Below are positions 25,815-32,906 of a stretch of DNA of 35,920 nt, in pieces. A program made the position numbers and the translations under genes. The notes under the pieces are model-generated. The model was given only the letters and a program-made list of their open reading frames with translations. It was not told where the DNA came from and did not search any database. Location of the stretch: positions 1-35,920 of the forward strand of contig NZ_JAPFEA010000103.1 of NCBI RefSeq assembly GCF_026169115.1, read 5' to 3'. The DNA comes from Intestinimonas sp. GTDB taxonomy: Bacteria; Bacillota; Clostridia; Oscillospirales; Oscillospiraceae. Position 1 is the stretch's first letter. Each line of letters begins with the position of its first letter.

Positions 25815-26462
25815 TCAGGAGTCAGTCCCATGTATATGTGAATAGACCTCAGGCAGCTCTTCCGGCTCAGGCGGACGGGCCTGACTGCGCAGTTCTTCTG
25901 TACAGGCGTTGAACATCTGGTAGTTGCGGCGTGCAGTCTTTAACGGGACTGCATTGTAATCTCCGATTTCCTCCGGGCGCTCCGACGCCCAGGGGTCATC
26001 CGTCCAACAGCAGACCGGGCAGAGCTCATAGCTGCCCAGCGGTGTGCTCAGTGTATAATTGCCGCAGCAGGGACATGGACGTCTCTCCTCCGTTGTTCCT
26101 TCGTTTCCAATGGGGTCAGGCTCAGGTCTCCAGCTGTCCAGCAGCTCCGCCACACAGTCCAGAAAAGCGCCCTCGCCCAAGGTATTGATCTTAAAGATCA
26201 CGGCCTGACTGCCGCCGGAGGTGATGGCAGAGAGAAAGAGGTCCCTCCCCTCCCCCACTAAAGTGAGGTTGAGGCTCACCCGGTTGCCGCCGATCATGCT
26301 GTACCGCTCATAGACCCGGACGGCACAGCGCAGGCCGCCGGCGCTGCGATGATCGCTTCCGTCTTCGTAGCTGGCTGAGGCGCTTCCGTTGAGGAGCCCT
26401 CGATGGAGATGCTCCAGGAAAGCGTCAAAGTCTCCGGTGAGGTGCCGTTCCAGCTTGGCCAC
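25815..26462 (-). CDS. DUF6054 domain fused to a cysteine-rich CPCC domain
   Basis: 215 residues. Residues 1 to about 110 look like DUF6054 (LERHLTGDFDAFLEHLHRGL, then CAVRVYERYSMIGGNRVSLN and AITSGGSQAVIFKINTLGEG). About 128-190 is a CPCC domain: CPCCGNYTL, then YELCPVCCWTDDPW and the downstream helix NYQMFNACTEELR. CPCC domains are small zinc-binding modules of unknown role, often found alone. The start is GTG with GGGGAG upstream. The gene separates ruvA and ruvB (17 and 15 bases), which are normally adjacent. A link to recombination is only guilt by location. Confidence 0.82.
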   Translation of the reverse strand: MAKLERHLTGDFDAFLEHLHRGLLNGSASASYEDGSDHRSAGGLRCAVRVYERYSMIGGNRVSLNLTLVGEGRDLFLSAITSGGSQAVIFKINTLGEGAFLDCVAELLDSWRPEPDPIGNEGTTEERRPCPCCGNYTLSTPLGSYELCPVCCWTDDPWASERPEEIGDYNAVPLKTARRNYQMFNACTEELRSQARPPEPEELPEVYSHIHGTDS

Positions 26463-26479
26463 GAATGACTCCCCCTTCC

Positions 26480-27085
26480 CTATCCCTTCACCATTTTCTT
26501 GAGGGCCTGTTTGATGATGTCTTCCAGACGAAGGGCCTCCAGATCAATGCCCTTGAGGGCCATACCGATCTCGGCCTGGGAGTAGCCCAACACGGCCAGG
26601 GCGGCGGCCGCCTCAGAGGATTTGTTCTCCGGGATAACGGTAACTCCGGTGCCGCCGTAGCTCTCCCCGCCGGGGGCGATTTGCCCCTTGGCCAGCTTAT
26701 CCTTCAACTCCAGGATGACCCGCTGGGCGATCTTCTTTCCGATGCCCGGGGCCACGGTGAGGGCCTTTTCATCCCCGGTGATGATACTCATGGCCAGGGT
26801 CTCGGGTGTGCTGGAGGATAGGATAGAGAGCGCCGCCTTCGGCCCCACCCCGGACACCCCGATGAGGAGCTGAAAGCAGTTGCGCTCATTTTCGGTGAAG
26901 AAGCCATAGAGCTCCATGGCGTCCTCCCGGACGTTGAGGTAGGTGTAGAGTCTGGCCGTCTCCCCTTTTTTCAGCTGGGCCAGGGTGTTGTTGGTGGTAC
27001 GGCAGGCATAGCCTACCCCGCCGCAGTCGATGACAGCCAGATAGGGCGCCATGTGTGCCACGGTTCCGTTGACATAGTAAAACAT
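26480..27085 (-). CDS. ruvA: Holliday junction binding protein RuvA
   Basis: 201 residues with the three RuvA domains: N-terminal OB fold (MFYYVNGTVAHMAPYLAVID), the tandem helix-hairpin-helix middle (LLIGVSGVGPKAALSILSS and VAPGIGKKIAQRVILELKDK), a flexible linker, and the C-terminal RuvB-binding domain (AAAALAVLGYSQAEIGMALK). It forms tetramers on four-way junctions and loads RuvB. AAGGCGG precedes the ATG. It follows ruvC by 24 bases. Confidence 0.96.
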   Translation of the reverse strand: MFYYVNGTVAHMAPYLAVIDCGGVGYACRTTNNTLAQLKKGETARLYTYLNVREDAMELYGFFTENERNCFQLLIGVSGVGPKAALSILSSSTPETLAMSIITGDEKALTVAPGIGKKIAQRVILELKDKLAKGQIAPGGESYGGTGVTVIPENKSSEAAAALAVLGYSQAEIGMALKGIDLEALRLEDIIKQALKKMVKG

Positions 27086-27109
27086 GCTGTTACCGCCTTA
27101 TGTGTCGTT

Positions 27110-27646
27110 CTAACCTCTGTTGCGCACGGCATACCGCCCGCTGCCCGGGGTGGCCGGGTCCAGGACGGCCAGACGCGAGACAGCCGAGCGGGCGTGACAA
27201 AGGGCGATGGCCACCGCGTCGGCGGCGTCGTCCGGCTTGGGTACCGTTTGAAGGCCCAGAAGCCGCTTGGTCATCTCCATGACCTGCCGCTTCTCCGCCT
27301 TGCCATAACCCACCACAGCCTGCTTGACCTGGGAGGGCGAATACTCGAAAATGGGGACGCCCGCCCGTTCTGCTGCCGTCAGGATGACCCCCCGGGCCTG
27401 GGCCACGCCGATGCCGGTGGTGACATTGTTATTGAAGAAAAGCTCCTCCACAGCCATGGCCTGCGGCCGGAAAACAGACAGGAGCTGCGCCATATCGTCC
27501 TCGATCTGGAGCAGCCGGGCCGGCAGGGGCTGCCCGGCAGGCGTCGTGATGGCCCCACAGCGAAGCAGCCGCTGCCGCCCCCGCTCCGACTCCAAAACGC
27601 CGAAGCCGACAATGGCAAAGCCGGGATCGATGCCTAATATAATCAT
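27110..27646 (-). CDS. ruvC: Holliday junction resolvase RuvC
   Basis: 178 residues. The four acidic active-site residues are visible in MIILGIDPGFAIVGFGV (Asp), AVEELFFNNN (Glu) and KPDDAADAVAIALCH (two Asp). GIGVAQARGVIL and SPSQVKQAVVGYGKAEK are conserved. It cuts Holliday junctions symmetrically. ATG 27646 has GGAGG five bases upstream; a start 24 bases earlier was rejected because it precedes that SD. The tail beyond HARSAV is slightly long. It is the first gene of the ruv operon, behind its own promoter. Confidence 0.96.
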   Translation of the reverse strand: MIILGIDPGFAIVGFGVLESERGRQRLLRCGAITTPAGQPLPARLLQIEDDMAQLLSVFRPQAMAVEELFFNNNVTTGIGVAQARGVILTAAERAGVPIFEYSPSQVKQAVVGYGKAEKRQVMEMTKRLLGLQTVPKPDDAADAVAIALCHARSAVSRLAVLDPATPGSGRYAVRNRG

Positions 27647-27675
27647 GATATCCTCCAAAGGTTTATACATGATTT

Positions 27676-27704
27676 ATTGTACCACGGCAGACAGAACAGC
27701 GCAA
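27676..27704 (-). promoter_or_regulatory. Promoter of the ruv-glmM operon
   Basis: On the minus strand TTGCGC (27704-27699), 17 bases, TACAAT (27681-27676), about 30 bases before the ruvC ATG. The -35 box is only half consensus. No LexA-like palindrome is seen. Confidence 0.6.
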
Positions 27705-27725
27705 CCCGGAAAAGCGGTTCAGACG

Positions 27726-27764
27726 CAGCAGAGCGCCCGGACATTTCATCCGGGCGCTCTGCTG
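27726..27764 (-). terminator. Strong hairpin after xerD, probable terminator
   Basis: CAGCAGAGCGCCCGGA and TCCGGGCGCTCTGCTG pair over 16 bases with a 7-base loop, 40 bases past the xerD stop and just before the ruvC promoter. There is no U-run on the minus strand, so it is not a textbook intrinsic terminator. Confidence 0.65.
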
Positions 27765-27803
27765 TTAGAAGGAAAGGACTCCTGAGCATCCTCATATTCC
27801 ATA

Positions 27804-28688
27804 TTATGCGCGTGGATGGGCTTTGATATAGACGTCCTTCAACTTTTGAGTCACCAGTTGTGCATAGATCTGTGTCGAAGAGAGATCCGCGTGTCCCAGC
27901 ATCTCCTGAATGGAGCGCAGATCCGCTCCGTTTTCCAGCAGATGGGCGGCAAAGGAGTGGCGCAGGGTGTGGGGTGTGATCTCCTTTTCGATCCCCGCCT
28001 TTTCCTGATAGTACTTGATGATCTTCCAAAAGCCTTGACGGGACATCCGCTTCCCCGCCATATTCACAAAAAGGGCCTGTTCCGTTGGGGACTCCAGCAG
28101 CTGGGGCCGCACCTCCCGAAGGTACTCTGCAAGGGCCTGGACGGCGGCGGCATACAGGGGAATGATCCGCTCCTTCCCCTTCCCTTTCCCGGCACAGCGG
28201 AGAAAACCGCCGGAGAGGTTCAAATCGTCGGTGTTCAGCTCAATCAACTCACTGACCCGAATCCCGGTCGCATACAGGAGCTCCAGCATGGCATGGTCCC
28301 GACAGCCCTTGAGATCCGTGCGCTCAGGCTGCTCCAGGAAGATCTCTACCTCCTTGCTGGTGAGGATCTGCGGCAACTTCCGTTCCACTTTGGCTGGCGC
28401 TACCCCGCGCGCCGGATTGACCGCTGCCTCCCCGATCCGGATGAGGTAGCCATAAAAAGACTTGAGAGAGGCGGCGGCCCGCGTCACCGTTGCCACAGAT
28501 TTTCCCCGGCTGGTGAGACCGCGAAGATAGCGTTCCACATCTGACCGGCCCGCCTGGGTCAGTGTCAGGCCCTCCCGCATACAGTAGTCGGCAAATTGCC
28601 GCACATCCCGCAGATAGGAGCTCAGAGTGTTGTCGGATGCTCGCTTTTCTGTTTTGAGATAGGACTCATAGCCTTTTATCTCATCCAT
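27804..28688 (-). CDS. xerD: Tyrosine recombinase XerD
   Basis: 294 residues, the XerC/D length. The N-terminal SAM-like domain begins GYESYLKTEKRASDNTLSSY. The catalytic set is Arg in TGIRVSELIEL, Lys in GKGKGKERIIP, His-x-x-Arg in PHTLRHSFAAHLL, His in LGHADLSSTQ and Tyr in QIYAQL. XerD acts with XerC at dif to resolve chromosome dimers. It directly follows spoIIM, the same pairing as in Bacillus, which supports XerD over XerC. ATG 28688 has GGAG five bases upstream; the longer frame starts inside spoIIM. Confidence 0.92.
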   Translation of the reverse strand: MDEIKGYESYLKTEKRASDNTLSSYLRDVRQFADYCMREGLTLTQAGRSDVERYLRGLTSRGKSVATVTRAAASLKSFYGYLIRIGEAAVNPARGVAPAKVERKLPQILTSKEVEIFLEQPERTDLKGCRDHAMLELLYATGIRVSELIELNTDDLNLSGGFLRCAGKGKGKERIIPLYAAAVQALAEYLREVRPQLLESPTEQALFVNMAGKRMSRQGFWKIIKYYQEKAGIEKEITPHTLRHSFAAHLLENGADLRSIQEMLGHADLSSTQIYAQLVTQKLKDVYIKAHPRA

Positions 28689-28722
28689 CCGCTCTCCACC
28701 TTCCACTTCGATATCGCGGCCT

Positions 28723-29349
28723 CTAAAAAAGTTCTGCCACCGAGGCAAGCAGCACCGGCACCGCCCAGCATTCCAGCAGCGCGGTCAGGATCAGCCCTCC
28801 GGCGCACAGTCCTACACGCATCCAGAATGCGCGATCCCGCAGGACAACCGGCCCCCTCCCTCCGCCGGCGGTCCGTCCCGCCAGATTTAAGGCGGACAGC
28901 AGTCCCTGTACGCCCAGTACAAAAAGGACAGGCAGAGAGATGGTCCCGCTAAAACCAAACGCAAAAAAGGCCAATATGGCCCCCGCTGCGCCAAAGATGC
29001 GCACAAAAGAGGACACCGCAAAAGACAAAAGAAAGCCGCGGACCACAAAAACAGCGGGGATACCCACCACGCCCAGCACGGTAAAGCTGAGCAGGAGGGT
29101 GAGCAGGGGCCAGCGCGCCGACTCCCATAGGGCGGGTGCCAGTTCAGGCGGCACGGCGCCGCCCGTTTTGGCTGCCTCCAGATAGGCGCGTAAATAGCTG
29201 CCCAAGCTCTCCTGCCCCCCGCCGTCTACCCGGGCGGCCATCAGCAGCCCCGCCAGGGCTCCTGCCGCAAAAGCTGCGGAGAGGAGCACCAGGGCCGGCG
29301 CAGCATGCCCGGGCGGCATATCCCAAAACCTGACGATCCGCTTTCTCAA
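28723..29349 (-). CDS. spoIIM: Stage II sporulation protein M
   Basis: 208 residues with five or so membrane segments; the first is PALVLLSAAFAAGALAGLLM. The family core with VVRGFLLSFAVSSFVRIFGA and FGFSGTISLPVLFVLGVQGL follows. SpoIIM anchors the SpoIID-SpoIIM-SpoIIP machine that hydrolyses peptidoglycan during forespore engulfment. The start chosen is a TTG at 29349 with GAGAGGTGA eight bases upstream; an ATG at 29373 lacks a usable SD. Located between proC and xerD. Confidence 0.87.
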   Translation of the reverse strand: MRKRIVRFWDMPPGHAAPALVLLSAAFAAGALAGLLMAARVDGGGQESLGSYLRAYLEAAKTGGAVPPELAPALWESARWPLLTLLLSFTVLGVVGIPAVFVVRGFLLSFAVSSFVRIFGAAGAILAFFAFGFSGTISLPVLFVLGVQGLLSALNLAGRTAGGGRGPVVLRDRAFWMRVGLCAGGLILTALLECWAVPVLLASVAELF

Positions 29350-29400
29350 CGTCTTCACCTCTCGTAAGAGCATATGAGACAAGCGTATCAAATAGGAAGG

Positions 29401-30210
29401 TCATCTGCCGAGCTCTTTCGACCGTTTCGTACACCGCTCCATGGCATCCAGCATCAAACCGTCAAAGTCCCGGTCATCGAAGGCGGAAAGAGAAGCCAGC
29501 GTGGTGCCGCCCGGCGAGCAGACCTGACGGCAGAGTTCCTCCGGACTCTTCCCAGACTCCAACAGCAGCCGGGCGGCGCCCTCCATCGTCTTGGCCGTGA
29601 GGGTCAGAGCCGTCTGTGCATCAATGCCCACAGAGACCGCCCGCCGGACCATGACGTCAGCCATGCGGAAAAACCAGGCGGGCGAGGACCCGTTGACATT
29701 GATGATATCGTCCATCTGACGCTCCTCAATGACCGCCACCTCGCCGGCAGCGGAAAAGAGCGCCACTACCGTCTGGAAAAGGTCCTCGGGTACGCCCTCC
29801 GCCCGGGCTACCGCCGTGGCTCCTACGCCCACCATCAGGGGCGTGTTGGGCATGGCCCGGACCACCAGAGCGCCGGGCAGGGCGCTGCGCAGAGACTCCG
29901 ACGAGATCCCGGCCGCAATGGAGACCACACATTTTCCCGCCGTGATCCCCGCAAGCTCCGGGAGAACATCAGGGAACATCTGGGGCTTCACACCCAGGAT
30001 GATGAGGTCGGAATGAGCGGCCACCTGAGCATTATCCGTAGTGGTATGGACGCCCTCCGCAGCGAATGGATCCAGCTTCTCCGGGTGGCGGTTGGAGAGC
30101 CATACCCGCTCCGGCTCTGTTCGCTTCTGACGCAACACACCGCGCAGGATGGCGCCGTTCATATTTCCGGCTCCAATAAACCCCAAAACCATCGTGTCCA
30201 TATTGGCCAT
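29401..30210 (-). CDS. proC: Pyrroline-5-carboxylate reductase
   Basis: 269 residues. The NAD(P)-binding loop is VLGFIGAGNMNGAILRGVL; the middle has DLIILGVKPQMFPDVL and VVRAMPNTPLMVGVGATAVA; the C-terminal domain has the substrate region NVNGSSPAWFFRMADVM and CSPGGTTLASL. It makes the last step of proline synthesis. NGSSPAW is slightly different from the common G(S/C)GPA(Y/F). ATG 30210 has GGGAGG eight bases upstream; the frame is open up to 30336 but that part is not ProC-like. It is followed by spoIIM after 51 bases. Confidence 0.94.
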   Translation of the reverse strand: MANMDTMVLGFIGAGNMNGAILRGVLRQKRTEPERVWLSNRHPEKLDPFAAEGVHTTTDNAQVAAHSDLIILGVKPQMFPDVLPELAGITAGKCVVSIAAGISSESLRSALPGALVVRAMPNTPLMVGVGATAVARAEGVPEDLFQTVVALFSAAGEVAVIEERQMDDIINVNGSSPAWFFRMADVMVRRAVSVGIDAQTALTLTAKTMEGAARLLLESGKSPEELCRQVCSPGGTTLASLSAFDDRDFDGLMLDAMERCTKRSKELGR

Positions 30211-30357
30211 CTCTCCAGCCTCCCAGTTGTTGTAAGATAGAACATCTGCCGAAGGGCCGGCTACGGCGCTTTCGACAAACAGTACTATAAGCCACAACAG
30301 AGAACTTTTCAATTCCTTGACAGGATATTTTTTCATTTTTGGGTATTATGACAACAG

Positions 30358-30382
30358 ATTATGTAAATTATATTATGTAAAT
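30358..30382. repeat. Two direct copies of ATTATGTAAAT
   Basis: Identical 11-mers at 30358-30368 and 30372-30382, 14 bases apart start to start. They overlap the -10 box of the proposed proC promoter. A regulator binding on one or two helix faces is possible; no known box matches. Confidence 0.6.
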
Positions 30383-30396
30383 CAATTGGATGGCAA
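30367..30396 (-). promoter_or_regulatory. Possible promoter of the proC-spoIIM-xerD unit
   Basis: On the minus strand TTGCCA (30396-30391), 18 bases, TATAAT (30372-30367). The leader to the proC ATG would be about 150 bases. No T-box or known riboswitch signature was seen in it. Confidence 0.45.
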
Positions 30397-30427
30397 TTCG
30401 AGCCGCTTCACCTGTTAGCCAAAGATG

Positions 30428-30474
30428 ACACAATATAATGTTCCGGCGCTTTTAGCGTCTATGATATATTGTGT
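30428..30474 (-). terminator. Long imperfect hairpin past the TIGR04086 gene
   Basis: ACACAATATA (30428-30437) pairs with TATATTGTGT (30465-30474), enclosing an inner GGCGCT-TTT-AGCGTC stem. It lies about 80 bases after the stop of the minus-strand gene at 30556. No clean U-run follows, so termination is a guess. Confidence 0.35.
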
Positions 30475-30555
30475 TTACGTAGTGTATACGCTGTTCATCA
30501 CAGCACGCGATATACAAATTGTAATCACCGCATTCCCCGCCGCACAAAAAAGCTC

Positions 30556-30975
30556 TTACCTTCTGCGCCGCTTCCGTTTCGGCCTGGCGCACAGGAGCCC
30601 GGCGGCAGCGCCGCCGCATAGGCAGCCGGACAACAACCCCAGACCGCCCTGGTCCACACAGGCCGATTCCGGGAAAAAGAGCAGCCCTCCGGCGAGGAGC
30701 AGCAGAAAAAAGGCTCCCCCCGCCGCCAAGCCGGCCAGAAGCGCCCGGCTCCCACAGCGTTTTACGGTCAGGACACCGCCGGAGAAGCCACCGAGCACAC
30801 AGGCCGCAATGGCCAGTTGATCCATGGACGCCTCCCCGAGCCAGCCATTGGAGATGCCAACGGCACACAGCAGAAGAACGACCAGACACACCGCCAGAGA
30901 CAACAGTCCTCCCAGCAGGATGGAAGCCATGACCTGGAGCCATCTGACGCCCTGCTCCTCCCCTGTTTTGCGCAT
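30556..30975 (-). CDS. TIGR04086 family membrane protein
   Basis: 139 residues with about four membrane segments and a very basic end (RPKRKRRRR). The first segment is LQVMASILLGGLLSLAVCLV; glycine-rich segments such as CVLGGFSGGVLTVKRCGSRA follow. In Clostridia this family lies next to yajC and often near the SCIFF peptide genes, and the yajC link is kept here. Function is unknown. ATG 30975 has GGAGGG upstream, inside a hairpin; a longer frame to 31017 runs through the hairpin and was rejected. Confidence 0.75.
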   Translation of the reverse strand: MRKTGEEQGVRWLQVMASILLGGLLSLAVCLVVLLLCAVGISNGWLGEASMDQLAIAACVLGGFSGGVLTVKRCGSRALLAGLAAGGAFFLLLLAGGLLFFPESACVDQGGLGLLSGCLCGGAAAGLLCARPKRKRRRR

Positions 30976-30980
30976 GAAAA

Positions 30981-31025
30981 CACCCTCCTCGCATTGCTTC
31001 TGATGAAGCCTATGCAAAGAGGGTG
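30981..31025 (-). promoter_or_regulatory. Hairpin masking the RBS of the TIGR04086 gene
   Basis: On the minus strand CACCCTC, TTGCAT and GCTTC pair in turn with GAAGC, ATGCGA and GAGGGTG (one G-U pair, short bulges, ATCA loop), 18 pairs in 45 bases. The 3' arm carries the only SD (GGAGGG) for ATG 30975, and TTTT follows directly. It can act as an attenuator after yajC or as a translation block. Confidence 0.6.
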
Positions 31026-31047
31026 CTTGTCATGCTATGGAGTTAAC

Positions 31048-31332
31048 TCACTTGGTGGTCTCGGTGGTCTGCGCGCCCTTGGTGGAAATGGCCCACTTGG
31101 CGAACTCCACACGGACCCGGTCGGCGCCGGTCTCAAGGACAATGCTCTCCTCCTTGACCGCGCAAATGGTACCGATGATGCCACCGATGGTGGTGACCTC
31201 ATCCCCAATGGTCAATTCGCTGCGCATCTTGGCCAGTTCTTTTTTCTTCTTGTTCTCAGGCCGGATCAGTAGGAAATAGAAGATGGCCAGCATGACTACC
31301 AGCATACCGATCGTAGACATCCATTCACCCAA
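31048..31332 (-). CDS. yajC: Preprotein translocase accessory subunit YajC
   Basis: 94 residues: one N-terminal membrane segment (STIGMLVVMLAIFYFLLIRP) followed by the typical basic ENKKKKELAKMRSELTIGDE, then VTTIGGIIGTI and a short acidic/threonine tail. YajC associates with SecDF and the Sec translocon. The start is TTG 31332 with GGAGG upstream; an ATG four codons later is the alternative. The neighbouring tgt gene keeps the widespread tgt-yajC order, but a separate promoter stands between them. Confidence 0.94.
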   Translation of the reverse strand: MGEWMSTIGMLVVMLAIFYFLLIRPENKKKKELAKMRSELTIGDEVTTIGGIIGTICAVKEESIVLETGADRVRVEFAKWAISTKGAQTTETTK

Positions 31333-31397
31333 AAGACATTACCTCCAAATGATTGATTCCTGCTTTCTTTTTCAGCTGTATCAAGGCAGTAGAGTAT

Positions 31398-31426
31398 ATT
31401 ATAACGTTAATACGCATTTTTGACAA
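31398..31426 (-). promoter_or_regulatory. Sigma-A promoter of yajC
   Basis: On the minus strand TTGTCA (31426-31421), 17 bases, TATAAT (31403-31398), about 65 bases before the yajC start. The small palindrome TAACGTTA overlaps the -10 region. Confidence 0.75.
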
Positions 31427-31440
31427 GTCTTTTGTTAAAT

Positions 31441-32574
31441 TTATACCCTTTGCTCCAAACGGCGGCTGTACTCGGCCCGGAACTCACTGAAGCAGCCCTG
31501 ATCCAGGGCCTCTCGGATGCGGCGGGTGAGCTCGTTGTAGAACCACAGGTTGTGGAGCACCGCCAGGCGCATCCCCAGCATCTCCCCTGCCGCAAAGAGG
31601 TGACGGATATATGCCCTGGAGAAGGACCGGCAGGTGGGACAATTACAGGAGGGATCAATGGGGCGGTCATCCAGCTTGTATTTCTCATTTTTGATATTGA
31701 GGGCCCCATCCCAGGTAAAGAGCTTTGCGTGACGGGCATTTCGAGCAGGCATGACGCAGTCGAAGAAGTCCACGCCACGGGCCACCCCCTCAATGATGTT
31801 GGAGGGCGTCCCCACCCCCATCAGGTACCGGGGCTTGTCCGCCGGCATGTGGGGCTCCACTGCCTCGATGATGTCATACATGGTCTGGGTGGGCTCCCCC
31901 ACTGCCAGGCCGCCGATGGCATAGCCGTCGCAGTCCAGCTTGGCAATCTCCTTCATGTGCCAGACCCGCAGGTCAGGATAGGTGCCGCCCTGGTTGATGC
32001 CGAAGAGCATCTGATGGGGATTGACGGTACCTGGCAGCGCATTGAGCCGGTCATGCTCAGCCTTGCACCGCTCCAGCCAGCGGAGGGTCCGCTCACAGGA
32101 GGGCTTGACATACTCGTAAGTAGCAGGGTTCTCCACGCACTCGTCAAAGGCCATGGCGATGTCAGAGCCCAGGTTGGACTGGATGCGCATGGACTCCTCC
32201 GGCCCCATGAAGATGCGCCGGCCATCGATGTGGGAGGCGAAGGTGACCCCTTCCTCGGTGATCTTCCGCAGACCCGAGAGGGAAAAGACCTGAAATCCAC
32301 CGGAATCGGTGAGGATGGGACCGTCCCAGTCCATGAACTTGTGGAGCCCGCCCATCTGCCGCACCACGTCGTCGCCGGGGCGCAGGTGGAGATGGTAGGT
32401 GTTGGAGAGTTCGATCTGACAGCCGATTTCTTTGAGGTCATGGGCGGAGACCGCTCCCTTGATGGCGCCCTGCGTCCCTACGTTCATGAAAACCGGGGTC
32501 TGGACCACCCCGCCGTGGGCACAGGAAAATTCGCCGCGCCGGGCGCGGCCTTCGGTTTTGATGACTTTGAACAC
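31441..32574 (-). CDS. tgt: Queuine/preQ1 tRNA-guanine transglycosylase
   Basis: 377 residues. The catalytic Asp regions are ILTDSGGFQVFSLSGLRKIT and RGVDFFDCVMPARNARHAKL; the substrate loop is YAIGGLAVGEP; the zinc site is CNCPTCRSFSRAYIRHLF. Bacterial TGT swaps guanine 34 for preQ1 in tRNAs with GUN anticodons. The start is GTG 32574 (VFKVIKTEGRARRGEF), with GGAG seven bases upstream; the open frame to 32631 is not conserved. No other queuosine gene is in the window. A promoter lies directly upstream. Confidence 0.97.
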   Translation of the reverse strand: MFKVIKTEGRARRGEFSCAHGGVVQTPVFMNVGTQGAIKGAVSAHDLKEIGCQIELSNTYHLHLRPGDDVVRQMGGLHKFMDWDGPILTDSGGFQVFSLSGLRKITEEGVTFASHIDGRRIFMGPEESMRIQSNLGSDIAMAFDECVENPATYEYVKPSCERTLRWLERCKAEHDRLNALPGTVNPHQMLFGINQGGTYPDLRVWHMKEIAKLDCDGYAIGGLAVGEPTQTMYDIIEAVEPHMPADKPRYLMGVGTPSNIIEGVARGVDFFDCVMPARNARHAKLFTWDGALNIKNEKYKLDDRPIDPSCNCPTCRSFSRAYIRHLFAAGEMLGMRLAVLHNLWFYNELTRRIREALDQGCFSEFRAEYSRRLEQRV

Positions 32575-32639
32575 GAAAAAACTCCTATTCCTTCGGCCAG
32601 GCCAGGGACCCGGCGCGGCTTTCCTTGACAACAGTTGCC

Positions 32640-32668
32640 ATTATACCAGAGGGCTGCCGGTTTTACAA
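32640..32668 (-). promoter_or_regulatory. Sigma-A promoter of tgt
   Basis: On the minus strand TTGTAA (32668-32663), 17 bases, TATAAT (32645-32640), about 65 bases before the GTG start. Confidence 0.72.
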
Positions 32669-32680
32669 CACAGAATCACA

Positions 32681-32701
32681 GGGCGTTTCTCTGGAACGCC
32701 C
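32681..32701. repeat. Small inverted repeat upstream of the tgt promoter
   Basis: GGGCGTT and AACGCCC pair perfectly around seven bases. No U-run on either strand. It could end transcription arriving from the large gene to the right, or be an operator. Confidence 0.4.
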
Positions 32702-32705
32702 CTCC

Positions 32706-32813
32706 TCACGACTCCAAAAGTTCCGCAATGTAGACGGTGAGCTTATCCCCTTCAACGTCAAGGTGCCGGCGTTTGGGACACGAGTGATGACGCAGCCCTG
32801 CTAAATTTATCAT
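32706..32813 (-). pseudogene. Possible gene remnant or 35-residue ORF
   Basis: The frame from ATG 32813 to TGA 32706 has no SD, but its last 25 residues (CPKRRHLDVEGDKLTVYIAE then LLES) have a protein-like pattern of alternating hydrophobic and charged residues. It may be the C-terminal stub of a lost gene. I do not recognise the parent family. The upstream half overlaps a hairpin. Confidence 0.25.
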
Positions 32814-32826
32814 TCAGCAGGGCTGC
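32792..32826 (-). terminator. Probable terminator hairpin after the TPR/SUFU-like gene
   Basis: GCAGCCCTGCT and AGCAGGGCTGC pair over 11 bases with a 13-base AT-rich loop, about 80 bases past the stop at 32907. No U-run follows on the minus strand. Confidence 0.5.
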
Positions 32827-32906
32827 TATCATATGGCTTTTACAGGCAGATGCAGAAACGATCCAAATCCTTGTCGGTCATCTCTGCTCTGCGGAATATA
32901 TCAGTA

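Larger units (their letters stand above)
30211..30555. other. AT-rich gene-free region upstream of proC
   Basis: About 345 bases between proC and the convergent-free end of the TIGR04086 gene hold no supported gene. They contain a possible proC promoter, two copies of ATTATGTAAAT and one long imperfect hairpin, listed separately. No cysteine-rich peptide or tRNA is seen. Confidence 0.6.

Noticed and set aside
30211..30366. T-box or other riboswitch in the proC leader
   Set aside because: No T-box sequence (GGGTGGNACC type) or other known signature was found.
30350..30384. Candidate dif site (TTATGTAAA resembles the XerD arm of Firmicute dif)
   Set aside because: The two copies are direct, not inverted; the XerC-type arm (ACTTCC...) is missing, and the spacing is wrong for an 11-6-11 site.
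30211..30555. SCIFF peptide gene expected near TIGR04086 and yajC
   Set aside because: No cysteine-rich frame of about 45 codons is present on either strand here.
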